Below are positions 14,599-23,291 of a stretch of 64,000 bases of DNA, piece by piece; the stretch's first letter is position 1, and every line of letters starts with the position of its first letter. Below the pieces are notes generated by a model. The model was not told the DNA's origin. It saw only the letters and a list, made by a program, of their open reading frames with translations, and made no database searches. Location of the stretch: positions 1 to 64,000 of the forward strand of contig CAJUGP010000003.1 of NCBI GenBank assembly GCA_910586365.1. The letters are read 5' to 3'. Source of the DNA: an uncultured Christensenella sp. GTDB lineage: Bacteria; Bacillota; Clostridia; Christensenellales; Borkfalkiaceae. Both the position numbers and the translations under genes were made by a program.

Positions 14599-14879
14599 AG
14601 GTCTGTTGCCCCCTGCGTTGATATATTTGCCTTTATCGTGAAGCGACCGTTCTGCGCGTCGTCAGGAATGAGCTGAACGCCGTCAACCTTTGCGCGGGGT
14701 TCGTAAATCGAGAGCATCCATTCTATGTCCTCGATCATTTCCTGCCCTGCAGTCGACGCGGGCCCGTCGAGTAATGAAAAGTTGACGCCTTTCAGTCGCT
14801 CGTAGGGAACCTCGCCGCGCGAAGTTTTGAGCAGATTATTCACGCAGACGGCTATATCTGAATTGCCTTTGCTTAACAT
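14595..14879 (-). CDS. Baseplate wedge protein W (gp25-like)
   Basis: A 94-residue protein of the GPW/gp25 family (SDIAVCVNNLLKTSRGEVPY, then EDIEWMLSIYEPRAKVDGVQ). It connects sheath and baseplate in contractile tails. The order D-V-like-W-J-I follows P2. ATGA overlap with gene J. Confidence 0.85.
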   Translation of the reverse strand: MLSKGNSDIAVCVNNLLKTSRGEVPYERLKGVNFSLLDGPASTAGQEMIEDIEWMLSIYEPRAKVDGVQLIPDDAQNGRFTIKANISTQGATDL

Positions 14880-14889
14880 AATAGCCTCC

Positions 14890-15651
14890 TTATACCGTAA
14901 CCTGCGATGCGCTTACCCAGCCCGCGACATCCGTCGAGCCGTCGACGCTGACGAGAAAATAAGGGTGCGGGGCGCTTTTTGCAAATTTGGTTACTTTTGC
15001 AAGCCCCGCCGCCGAGTTCTTGATAACCGTCGAGCCGGTGCTCGTTGTGTATTGCGCGCCGCCTGTGAAGCGAACGACGTCGCCCAGCGCGATGATGAGC
15101 TCGCTGCCCGTCGTCTTTTTCAATAACTTAGCAAGGAACGGGTTCGGCGCTTTCTTGGCGGTTACAAACGCCGCGGGCGGTTGAACGCCGACCGCCGACT
15201 TTGCCGCTTCGATTGCCGCTTCCGCTTCTTCGATGTCGTCGACGGTGGTGTCGTCGCTTTCTTCAAAAGTGAACGCCATCTTGAAACTGCGCCACCGCCC
15301 GCTCGGATCGGTCTGAATATTTGTAGCTTTCGCGCCGGTAAGGAGCCAGCTATTCGCGCCGAAGCGTTCGCCGCCGAAGCGGAGAATGCCGGCAAGTCCC
15401 ACCCATGTTTCCCAGCTGTCAAATTCCGCCCGAACGTCAAAGCCGAGAGCGGCGTGGAAGTTGGACGAAAAGCTGATTTGCTTCTTTTTGAGCCCGCGCT
15501 CGTTTGTGAGCGGGGATCCTTCGACGGCGCTGTTGTTGTCGGCTTCGAGCTCAAAGCCCGTGCTCAGCCCGTCAATATCGAGAACCTTGCGCGGGGAGAC
15601 TTCCCACGTCTTGGTTCCCGCGGTTGTTCTGAATGTTGCAGTTACTGCCAT
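14890..15651 (-). CDS. Tail/baseplate protein with C-terminal SH3-like domain
   Basis: A 253-residue protein. I chose MAVTATFRTTAGTKTW because AAAGGAGG precedes it. The N-terminal 150 residues are beta-rich (FSSNFHAALGFDVRAEFDSW) and the C-terminal 55 residues look like an SH3-type wall-binding module (YTTSTGSTVIKNS...DVAGWVSASQVTV). It lies between the gpV-like and gpW genes, where a spike or hub extension would be encoded. A wall-contacting baseplate role is inferred. Confidence 0.6.
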   Translation of the reverse strand: MAVTATFRTTAGTKTWEVSPRKVLDIDGLSTGFELEADNNSAVEGSPLTNERGLKKKQISFSSNFHAALGFDVRAEFDSWETWVGLAGILRFGGERFGANSWLLTGAKATNIQTDPSGRWRSFKMAFTFEESDDTTVDDIEEAEAAIEAAKSAVGVQPPAAFVTAKKAPNPFLAKLLKKTTGSELIIALGDVVRFTGGAQYTTSTGSTVIKNSAAGLAKVTKFAKSAPHPYFLVSVDGSTDVAGWVSASQVTV

Positions 15652-15664
15652 GAGTTGCCTCCTT

Positions 15665-15898
15665 TTAAGAATCGGGCGCGAAGATCTCGCCGTCCGCACG
15701 GCTCAGTATAAGTCCCGACCGATCGGAAAACACAACGAACACGACAGCCGTTCCTTTTTTAAGATTGCCGGCGTCGCCGCGAAGCGATGCGTGAATCGTC
15801 AGCGGCTTCGTTACGGAACCGTCAACTTGATCGGGCACAACGCGCGCCGTGTTGCCTTCGATTGTGCTGATATAGCCTTTTTGCAATTCCGCCATCAA
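15665..15898 (-). CDS. Small gpV-like baseplate protein (OB-fold)
   Basis: A 77-residue beta-barrel-like protein (GYISTIEGNTARVVPDQVDG...LKKGTAVVFVVFSDRSGLIL). The pattern resembles the OB domain of gpV/gp5-type spike proteins in minimal form. It overlaps the gpD hub gene by 4 bp, matching the D-V-W order. Confidence 0.6.
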   Translation of the reverse strand: MMAELQKGYISTIEGNTARVVPDQVDGSVTKPLTIHASLRGDAGNLKKGTAVVFVVFSDRSGLILSRADGEIFAPDS

Positions 15899-16815
15899 TA
15901 CACCTCCAGCGTTCGCCTGAAAAATATCTTGCTTTCGCCCGTGATAAAATTGTTGCGCGTCCGAGTAATGAAGATCTTGCCGTTCCAGCTCGGTGCTTTT
16001 TCCGTTTGCAGGTTGAGAACGCTACCCGCCGCATATTCCGCTGTGAATTTACGCCGGAAGTGTCCCGTGTAAGCGTTCTTGTTCGCTTGCCGCAGGATCC
16101 CGCGCGCAAAACGCTGGGCTTCCGCGTCGCTCATACATTCAACGGGCGTTGCGGGCTTCAGAACACGCGCGGCGGGAGCTGCCGAATCGGTAAACGTACC
16201 GCGGAAACTGCCGCTCACAAGTTCGATAGAGCCGTAAGACTGCGAGGAATTGTCGGTGTAACCGAATCGCCCGTCGACGCCGATTTTAACCGTTGCCGAC
16301 GCCAGACTTCGATCGCGTTGCAGTTCGTCGTATATCACAAGCGCGCCGTCGTAAAATAACATAGCGCAGCCTTCCATTTGGAGCAGACGGTTCAGGAATA
16401 CGAAGTCCGTCATCCGCGTTTGCTGTATGTACGGATAGAGTTGATCGGTTACGCCGTATATCTTAACCGCGAGCCCGTGCTTTTTTGCTATATCGTTGAC
16501 GAGCTGAAAGAGCCGCACGTTTTCCCACGATTGGCTGTTGATATTCTCGCCCGTCGGCGGCATAGCGGTCGCACGAAGGGAGAACAGCCCGTTCTCCGGC
16601 GTTATGCTCGTTATGAACATTTTGCCGGTGCGGGCCGCTCCGTCGTTTAGTTGAATTGTGTCCCCGCAAACGGGGTGCCATTTGTCCCAGTTTGTCGCCG
16701 CGTCGCTGAAACGCAGAAGAAGCTGGTCGGCTTTGTTTTCCGCATAAGTTTCGGCTTCGCAACGGTTGATTGCGACTTTCGTCGTAATATCGACGCCTTC
16801 GTATATCAAATTCAT
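15895..16815 (-). CDS. Baseplate hub protein D (late control D / gp27-like)
   Basis: A 306-residue protein with hub features: an N-terminal beta domain (LIYEGVDITTKVAINRCEAE), WENVRLFQLVNDIAKKHGL, YPYIQQTRMTDFVFLNRLL, and a second beta domain (HFRRKFTAEYAAGSVLNL). This is the gpD/VgrG-N family forming the trimeric hub under the tail tube. I chose the ATG at 16813-16815 because it overlaps the gpX stop as ATGA and follows GGAGG. Confidence 0.85.
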   Translation of the reverse strand: MNLIYEGVDITTKVAINRCEAETYAENKADQLLLRFSDAATNWDKWHPVCGDTIQLNDGAARTGKMFITSITPENGLFSLRATAMPPTGENINSQSWENVRLFQLVNDIAKKHGLAVKIYGVTDQLYPYIQQTRMTDFVFLNRLLQMEGCAMLFYDGALVIYDELQRDRSLASATVKIGVDGRFGYTDNSSQSYGSIELVSGSFRGTFTDSAAPAARVLKPATPVECMSDAEAQRFARGILRQANKNAYTGHFRRKFTAEYAAGSVLNLQTEKAPSWNGKIFITRTRNNFITGESKIFFRRTLEVY

Positions 16816-17036
16816 GAGCCGCGCCTCCACGGTGCAAGCGTTTCGGGCAGAACGATGTCATCATTCACGGGGATCGTCAATACGGTGCCCGCGTCAAACG
16901 TCAGTACGTCGGCATAATCGGGGTTTGCTTCGATTAAAAGGTGCGCCTTTTTTTCGCTGTCGTACACCTGCAGGGCGAGCTCGTCGAACGTGTCGCCCTG
17001 CCTTGTGGTGTATTTAATAGACTGTAACGCGGTCAT
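16812..17036 (-). CDS. Tail protein X (LysM-like)
   Basis: A 74-residue protein with the LysM-type pattern YTTRQGDTFDELALQVY...LIEANPDYADVLTFDAGTVL. P2 gpX-like proteins sit at the tail tip next to the hub. It overlaps the tape-measure gene by 23 bp and gpD by 4 bp. Confidence 0.88.
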   Translation of the reverse strand: MTALQSIKYTTRQGDTFDELALQVYDSEKKAHLLIEANPDYADVLTFDAGTVLTIPVNDDIVLPETLAPWRRGS

Positions 17037-19479
17037 ATCTGCCGACCTCCTTCGTCCTGATCCAGTTCTCGAGCCAGTCGAAGAACTCGCTCTCGTTTTC
17101 TTTCAATGCTTCGAGGACGTCCTCTTTCTTTTCCGATTTTACGCCGTTGACGGTGGGCGACCATGTAAAGCCGCTGAAGTCGTAATAGATGATCGTCGTC
17201 TCGGTAAGTTCGCCGAGGCTGAAGCCGTCCATTTCAATGAGCTGTCCGGCTTGCGCCAGTTGCGGCGATTCTGCTTTGGCGTTTTCTGCGGCGAGAAGTT
17301 CGACGGAAGCGGCGGTCGCCGCCTTCGCGCTTTCGCTCACGTCTAAGGTGCCGACCACGCCGAGTAGTTTGCCCGCAGCTTCCCACGTTTCAATGTTCCG
17401 CTTCCTGTATGCAGGATCGAACGAGATGACGGCTTCGGTGCCTTCCTCGCCCGCTATGCTTACGCCGTCGGTAAAGCCGCCGGTTGCAAGTCGTGGAAGC
17501 GAAAGGAGCGGGATCTCCGGGATCGCCGGAATGCCGAGCCACGTCCACGCTTTACTGAGCCCTTGCGTTAGCCCGTTGATCATTTTGATGAGGAAGTTGA
17601 TGCCCGTCTCAACGACGGTTATAAGTCCGTTTATCGCGCCCTTGCCGAGTTCTTTGATGCCTTCCCAGACGTTCGCGAACACGTCCTTGATATTTCCCCA
17701 CGCCGCCGACCAGTTCCCCGCAAATACGTTCTGCACGAACTCCATGAGCCCGCCGAGAATATTCGTGAACATTTCAATAAGCGGACGCAGATACTCCAGC
17801 GCGCCGCCGAGAACGCCCGAAAACAGCCCCGCGACCGCTTCGATGATAGGCTTCAGCGGTTCGAGAGCTTTGGTTATAAGCGTTTGGATCAACGAGATGA
17901 TCGGCTTCAGTATGGTGTTTATGAGCTGAAGCAACGGCGTCAGAATTGCAAGCACGACGTCGAGGATCGGATCCAAAAGCGAGAATACGATGTCGAGGAT
18001 CGGCATTAGCGTGTCGAGCAAACTGATGAGCAACGGGAGCACCGCCTCGACAATCGACGTTATAATCGGCATAACCGCCGCCAGAACCTTCTCGACGAAC
18101 GGAAGGATCTTGCTGAGCAGTTTGCTCACTACCTTCATAACCGCCGACAAAAGTTCCGCGATAAGCGGAAGCACCGCGCCGAGCATTTCAAACACGGGCT
18201 CGACGATAATCGCGACCGCATCCACCAGCTGAATGACAACGGGAAGAATGTCCGTTATAATTCGCACCAGCGGCGGGATGATTTTCGTCAGAAGCGAGTC
18301 CGCGATTTTTACGACCGGCGTCAGCAGCTCGGTCAATAGCGGCGCAATTTCCGTCACAATGTTGTCGATGAGCGGAACGAGCACCTTAACCAGATCGTCG
18401 ATTATCGGGATCAGGCTCTCCATGAGTTTCCCGACGACGGGCATCAGTTCGTTCAGCGCGTTGAATAGCGTCGCCGCGATAGGTTTCAGCGCGACTTCCG
18501 CCTGCTGTTTGAAAATTTGAAGCTGTTCCGCGAAGTCGTAAGTGTCCGCCGCGCAGGCGTTAATCGTTTCTTGATTTTCCTGTAATGCGGCAGTCAGAGC
18601 GGCAATGTCAAAAGTCCCGTCGCGTATTGCCGCCGCCATAGTTGACGCGGCTCGGGTTCCGAACGCTTCCGCGGCGAGCGCGGTCGCGGTCGTCATATCT
18701 TTCGCGTTCGTTATGGCTTCGACGTATAGATCGAGTCCTTCCGCCGCGCCGATGCCGTGCTGTGCGAGCGTAGCGACCGACTTTTTCATCGCGGCAAGAA
18801 CTTCGTTTGTATTGACGCCCGCCTTTTCGAGTTGCCCGATCATAGCCGTTGCTTCCTCGAAAGAATAACCCATTGTCTGGAACTGGGCGCCGTACATTTG
18901 CAAGTCGCTCATTAGTTCCGAGAAGCCGACGCCCGTCGACTGGCTGGCTTTGAACACGAAGTCCATCGCGCCGCCCATGTCTTTGGCGTCAATGCTCCAT
19001 TGTTGGAACGCCTTCGACGATTCCGCGACGACGTCGCCGACGTCCTCGTCGAGCATACTCGCGACCTGTATCGCTTGAATAGATAGATCCTGAAGCTCCT
19101 CGCCCGTTAAGCCGAGAAGCGTGTTGTAGTCCGCTATAACCGCCGCCGCATCTTCCATCGCGGTAGGGATCGCGGAATATACCGCAGAAAAATCGTTCAT
19201 AAGGGCATCGAGCGCGTCGCCCGTTGCCCCTGTGCCGATCCTGATAGTGTCCTCGACGTCGTCGAAACGAGTGCCGAGGTTTACGAGATATTTGCCGGCG
19301 GAAAATATCGCTTTACAAGCGACCGCGACGCCGCCGGCGACTCCTGCCCCGACAGCGAGCGCCTTCACGTTGAGCTTGTCGAGTTTGCCGATAGTGTCCT
19401 GAATAGAGGATGCAAGCGTCGGGCTTACGTTGCCCGCGATTTCAACGACGGCTTGCAGTATTTTGTTTTTAGCCGCCAT
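17014..19479 (-). CDS. Tail tape measure protein
   Basis: An 821-residue protein with the conserved TMP front region (FDDVEDTIRIGTGATGDALD, then MSDLQMYGAQFQTMGYSFEE) and a long central run of Leu/Ile/Val-rich helices between about residues 320 and 590. The C-terminal part includes GWGIPAIPEIP-like loops (TWLGIPAIPEIPLLSLPRLA) and ATGGFTDGVSIAGEEGTEAV. Its length sets tail length. It follows the frameshifted chaperone gene by 6 bp, as expected. Confidence 0.93.
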   Translation of the reverse strand: MAAKNKILQAVVEIAGNVSPTLASSIQDTIGKLDKLNVKALAVGAGVAGGVAVACKAIFSAGKYLVNLGTRFDDVEDTIRIGTGATGDALDALMNDFSAVYSAIPTAMEDAAAVIADYNTLLGLTGEELQDLSIQAIQVASMLDEDVGDVVAESSKAFQQWSIDAKDMGGAMDFVFKASQSTGVGFSELMSDLQMYGAQFQTMGYSFEEATAMIGQLEKAGVNTNEVLAAMKKSVATLAQHGIGAAEGLDLYVEAITNAKDMTTATALAAEAFGTRAASTMAAAIRDGTFDIAALTAALQENQETINACAADTYDFAEQLQIFKQQAEVALKPIAATLFNALNELMPVVGKLMESLIPIIDDLVKVLVPLIDNIVTEIAPLLTELLTPVVKIADSLLTKIIPPLVRIITDILPVVIQLVDAVAIIVEPVFEMLGAVLPLIAELLSAVMKVVSKLLSKILPFVEKVLAAVMPIITSIVEAVLPLLISLLDTLMPILDIVFSLLDPILDVVLAILTPLLQLINTILKPIISLIQTLITKALEPLKPIIEAVAGLFSGVLGGALEYLRPLIEMFTNILGGLMEFVQNVFAGNWSAAWGNIKDVFANVWEGIKELGKGAINGLITVVETGINFLIKMINGLTQGLSKAWTWLGIPAIPEIPLLSLPRLATGGFTDGVSIAGEEGTEAVISFDPAYRKRNIETWEAAGKLLGVVGTLDVSESAKAATAASVELLAAENAKAESPQLAQAGQLIEMDGFSLGELTETTIIYYDFSGFTWSPTVNGVKSEKKEDVLEALKENESEFFDWLENWIRTKEVGRYDRVTVY

Positions 19480-19485
19480 GTGGTG

Positions 19486-20003
19486 TTACCTCCTGCGCTT
19501 GGCTTTGCTGATTTTTTTCGGCGCGTTCTTTTGACGCCGTTCTGCTTCCCGCGCGAGATCTTCCGCCGCTTCAGCGTAGTCGACCATGAACTCGGTCAGG
19601 CGTTTTTTCTCAAGGTCTACTATGCTTGTGTGGTAGACGCGGGCGAAGTCTCGGATGCATTTTCGGATTCCGCGGCTTCCGAGTCGCCCGCCGCCGAGGC
19701 GATTATAAAATTTCTTCCGATCTTCATAACGCTCATCACGTCGGGCCCGCTGATCCTTTGCAGATCATTGTAGTCGTACTGCGGGTTCACGGCGATGATC
19801 GCCGCAAAGCCGAGATAGAGATGCATCGAGTAGTCGAGTTCGACGGCGCCCGCATTGGGGGCACCTTTGGATCCCGACGCCTGCGACTTTTTGAACTCGG
19901 CTTCCGCGAAGCCTGCGGGCGTGATTTCGTTGATGTCGTAGGTCAGTTCTTCGACCTTTGCCCCGTTGATAGTAAGGGGCTTTTTGAGCTTTATGCTTTC
20001 CAT
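19486..20003 (-). CDS. Tail assembly chaperone with -1 frameshift extension
   Basis: The zero-frame product (19620-20003) is 127 residues: MESIKLKKPLTINGAKVEEL, ending in a low-complexity Ser/Ala tail. A slippery heptamer A AAT TTT lies at 19707-19713 in the right phase. A -1 shift there yields FYNRLGGGRLGSRGIRKCIR, then DFARVYHTSIVDLEKKRLTE, and runs to the stop at 19486-19488, just 6 bp before the tape-measure ATG. This mirrors gpE/gpE+E' of P2. The two products act in tail-tube assembly around the tape measure. Confidence 0.85.
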
Positions 20004-20065
20004 GTGATTTGTCTCCTTATAAAAAAATTACCCCGGAGGAGAGTGTCCGCCGGGGTTGTTCGCTC

Positions 20066-20563
20066 TTAGAGCATCGACGCGATTTTCTTGTAATAGTCGA
20101 CGCCGCGAATGCGGCAGATCTGGCTGAGCCTGTCAATGCAGAGAAGCTCCTCGCCGTTGACGTAAAGCTGGTAGCGCGAAACCGCAAGCGAGATCTCGCT
20201 TTCGATATTGCTGCCGACTTCGATCGCAGTCTGGGGGATGCCTTTCGGAACCGCCGTCAGAAACGCCTTGCAGCCTTCGGGCTTGGCGGTGCCGTCGCCT
20301 TTGGTTACGTTCTGGACGTAGCGGAACTCATAGTTGTGTTTTTCGGGCGTGAGCGCGCGGCTCAGTCCTTCGTCCTGTCCGACCTTCGTAATCGACGCTT
20401 CCATTGCTTCGAGAAGCCCGACGAGCACGACGTCCATCGAGCCCATCGCCTTTACTTCCGACGTCAAAAAATTGACCGCCGGCAGATTGATGGAGACGTC
20501 TTTCGCGACGAGAACATTGTCGCAGTAACAGGTATCTGCGAGTATAGCGTTTGCTTGATCCAT
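20066..20563 (-). CDS. Major tail tube protein (FII-like)
   Basis: A 165-residue protein starting MDQANAILADTCYCDNVLVA, with internal LPAVNFLTSEVKAMGSMDVV and a beta-rich C-terminus, as in P2 FII-type tube proteins. It directly follows the sheath gene (1-bp overlap) and precedes the chaperone. It forms the hexameric inner tube. Confidence 0.88.
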   Translation of the reverse strand: MDQANAILADTCYCDNVLVAKDVSINLPAVNFLTSEVKAMGSMDVVLVGLLEAMEASITKVGQDEGLSRALTPEKHNYEFRYVQNVTKGDGTAKPEGCKAFLTAVPKGIPQTAIEVGSNIESEISLAVSRYQLYVNGEELLCIDRLSQICRIRGVDYYKKIASML

Positions 20564-22027
20564 TATGCTTCACCTCCGAAGTAGGTCGAGAAGCCTGCGT
20601 CGGTATAGCAGACGACTCCCGTCGCCGATTTAAGCGGCGGCGTGTTGGTTGCGGCGATGTCCCAGCGGAAGTTCCCGTTGAGAATTTCGCTCTCTTCGTT
20701 ATTGCTGTCGAGGAACTCGACCTTCGGGCTTCCGATAAGCGCGCCCTGCGCGACAAGCCCGTCGAGCTTTTCCTGCTCGCGGTTCAAAATCGTATCGCGG
20801 AGCGCGGTCGTCATGGGCTGGTCGATAGTCGTTCCCCATTCTTTTTGGAAGCTGTTCGCGATGTAGAACAGCATAATCATGTTGACGTCGAAGATCTCGC
20901 GGGCTTTGTGGCTTCCGCCGAAGGTATAGGCTGCCGTGTGATCTCCCCACGTTCTCCAGTTGCCTTCCCAGTAGATCGCCGTCGAGATGCCGTGAGCGGT
21001 CAGTTCGTTGGCGTCCTGCTTATCGAAGCCGGGGAGATTTACGCCGTCGCCGAAGTAAAGCCCCGTAACCGCGAGCGTTTTGTTGCCGTCGGTCTCAAAG
21101 GGGACGTTCCCGTTTTTCAGATCGCAGCGCAATTTTTCGACGAGCGCCAGCGTGGCGAGATGATAAACGTCGCCGCCGTTCTTCGCCTGCGGCCAGAATA
21201 CTTTGGAATAGCCCGAGTTGTAGCTGTTGTCGTCTTTCCATTTCTTTGCCGCCGCGATGGTTTTCGTCGCCTCGATAGGAAGATCGGCATAAACGAACGC
21301 CGACCAGTGTCCGTTGATATTCTGCGATGCGGCGACCAGCGCGGCGTAAACGGCTTTCTTGTCGCTCCAGCCGGGCGCCGCGAGATAGGTCGGGATGACG
21401 TTGCAGGTCTGGTAAAGCAGTTTAAGCGCCGCAATACCCGTGATCTCGCCGTCGGTCGTTTCCCCGCCGATTACGGTCGTTTCCGTGATTTCGTCGTGAT
21501 CGACCGTGTAATACGAAAGTGCCGCCGTTTCAATTAGCCTGCTCGCCGATGTCGGTAATGGTAAGAATACCGGTGCCGAAGTCGAAGCTCAGCGTGTAGT
21601 CGGTGCCGAGAACTTTGTCCTCGATCGCGACCGTCGCGAGAATGATGTCGAGCGCGGGAAGCGTTGCTTTGCGGTTCGTGAAAGTGAGCGTTTTCGTCGT
21701 TGCCGCGGCGCTTTTGTTCTTGTCGGGATCGAGTACGTTGATAACGTAGATCGGGCCGACATTTCCGTTTGCGTTCGCAAAGTGAGCCGCCACCGCTTCG
21801 CATAGCGTGTACTTTGCCCACTTGGTAGAATCGGAGAAGTGTCCGATCTTTTTCACGGCGTCGCTCAAGTTGCTGATTTTAACCGGCACGTTTACCTTGC
21901 CGGAATAATCGGAGAGAAAATTAACGGGCGCGGTGCCGATATATACCGGCGCGGTGCCCGCCTCCGAAGCGTTCTTTGCAATATCGTCGCCGATCTTGCC
22001 GTAAACGCCATACTTGTAGTTGTCCAT
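20563..22027 (-). pseudogene. Tail sheath protein, interrupted by a frameshift
   Basis: The first 165 residues (MDNYKYGVYGKIGDDIAKNA...) stop at TGA 21530-21532. The family continues in another frame from about 21537 (LIETAALSYYTVDHDEITET, PTYLAAPGWSDKKAVYAALV, HTAAYTFGGSHKAREIFDVN) to 20563 without a stop. The two parts together cover a full-length sheath of about 488 residues. The break is at a non-repetitive sequence (CAGGCTAATTGA). Cause unclear: a true mutation, an assembly error, or a +1 slip at AAT-TGA-A. Confidence 0.85.
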
Positions 22028-22039
22028 GTTATTAGCTCC

Positions 22040-22594
22040 TTATAAAAATTTTTTATAGAACTCCGCCGTTCGGGCGAGCCCTTTTTCGACGGTTAGAATC
22101 GCCCACGCTCCCCAGTAGGGGTAAAGGTCGACCAGCGCGTCATCTTGTTGGAATTGCCCGAAAGTGATGCCGAGCTCTTTGACGACGCGAAGCGCATCGT
22201 CAAAATATTCGGCGTTTTCGATTGTCTGAAGCGCATGATCGACGAAGTTCCAGACATCTTTCCAGCCGTCGGCGTTTCGCGTAAATTCTTTTGCGCCTTC
22301 CTGCGGGTGCTTTCCGGGGTTCCATACCATAAAGCTGAGCTGGATCTTCATCCGCGTGTTCGATTTAACCATATCGTCGGCGCCGTCGATAAGCTGTACG
22401 ACGACCGACGGGATCTGGTATTTTGTTTGGGGCGGGGCTTTGCTTTTGCCGGGTTGAAAGAGTGTGTGAGCCACGGGGTTAACTTCTTCGTATATTTTGA
22501 CGTCCTCGTCGTGCGGGGCTTTGAGCTTGATTTTGTCGCACACGTTGGTTTGGAGCCAGTCGGTTATCTTCTCCAGACTTTGAACGATGGTCAT
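22040..22594 (-). CDS. Probable tail terminator / tail completion protein
   Basis: A 184-residue protein. ATG 22592-22594 follows GGAGG (MTIVQSLEKITDWLQTNVCD). Central part YQIPSVVVQLIDGADDMVKS and QLSFMVWNPGKHPQ; C-terminus YPYWGAWAILTVEKGLAR. Its position between head-joining genes and the sheath, and the alpha/beta pattern, fit a tail terminator of the gpU class. No direct family recognition. Confidence 0.55.
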   Translation of the reverse strand: MTIVQSLEKITDWLQTNVCDKIKLKAPHDEDVKIYEEVNPVAHTLFQPGKSKAPPQTKYQIPSVVVQLIDGADDMVKSNTRMKIQLSFMVWNPGKHPQEGAKEFTRNADGWKDVWNFVDHALQTIENAEYFDDALRVVKELGITFGQFQQDDALVDLYPYWGAWAILTVEKGLARTAEFYKKFL

Positions 22595-22605
22595 AGCTTG
22601 CCTCC

Positions 22606-22926
22606 TTAACCGAGATTTTGGAATATGAAAATTTTCGCTATTCCGTAGTCGTCGCGCCACGAAGCGATGAGATAGTCCCGCCCGTCCACGTTCAGGCTTT
22701 CGCCTGCCGTGCGTTGAGCGGGAAGATCTTCGCATTTCGCAAATAGAACGAGGTCGCCGCGCGTAAGCCCGAGATCTTCCGCCGTTTTGGAATCTGCCAG
22801 AACGGCTTCATCCAAAACAGCGGCGATTTCTTTGCCTTCAACGGTGTGCTGTTCTCCGAACTCGCCGAGATTCAGGAACACATCGCGGTCGGCTTTGAGC
22901 AATTCCTTAAAGTCAGTCGACGACAT
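22606..22926 (-). CDS. Probable head-tail joining protein (FII-like)
   Basis: A 106-residue protein starting MSSTDFKELLKADRDVFLNL, with a beta-rich C-terminal half (LNVDGRDYLIASWRDDYGIA). Lambda FII-type adaptors have this length, the D-x-F-x-N-x-x-EF-like start (DVFLNLGEFGEQHTV) and this position after the capsid genes. It overlaps the preceding gene by 14 bp. Confidence 0.65.
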   Translation of the reverse strand: MSSTDFKELLKADRDVFLNLGEFGEQHTVEGKEIAAVLDEAVLADSKTAEDLGLTRGDLVLFAKCEDLPAQRTAGESLNVDGRDYLIASWRDDYGIAKIFIFQNLG

Positions 22927-23281
22927 CGCCCGCACCGCCGACGGTGGGAAGTTCTTCCCTTGCGGCATCAATCGCGGCAATAATTTCCTTTTTGGTCGTC
23001 ATTGCGGAAGCATCGACGCCGTATTTTTCGGCGATTTCTTTAAGCTCGGGGAGCTTCATTTTGTCGTTGTATTCGGGAAGCTCGGGAGCTTCCTGTTCGT
23101 CGGTTTCGTCGCTCGACGAAGGCGCGGGCGCACCGTCGGAATCGTTTACATATTCCGCGACGCCCAGCTTAACGAGACGGGCTTCCTGTTCGTCGGTAAG
23201 TTCCACGGTTTCGCCTGCGCGAACGGGGACGATGACGGAGCCCTTACGGCGTCCGTAAGTACCTTTGATAATCTTGACCAT
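22913..23281 (-). CDS. Head-region protein with HeH/SAP-like domain
   Basis: A 122-residue protein starting MVKIIKGTYGRRKGSVIVPV, with an N-terminal small beta domain, an acidic linker, and a C-terminal helix-extension-helix (MKLPELKEIAEKYGVDASAM, then TTKKEIIAAIDAA) of the type seen in Rho-N/SAP/LEM modules. It lies between the major capsid and the FII-like gene, the place of lambda FI. A DNA-packaging or capsid accessory role is inferred. Confidence 0.6.
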   Translation of the reverse strand: MVKIIKGTYGRRKGSVIVPVRAGETVELTDEQEARLVKLGVAEYVNDSDGAPAPSSSDETDEQEAPELPEYNDKMKLPELKEIAEKYGVDASAMTTKKEIIAAIDAAREELPTVGGAGDVVD

Positions 23282-23291
23282 ACCGCCCTCC

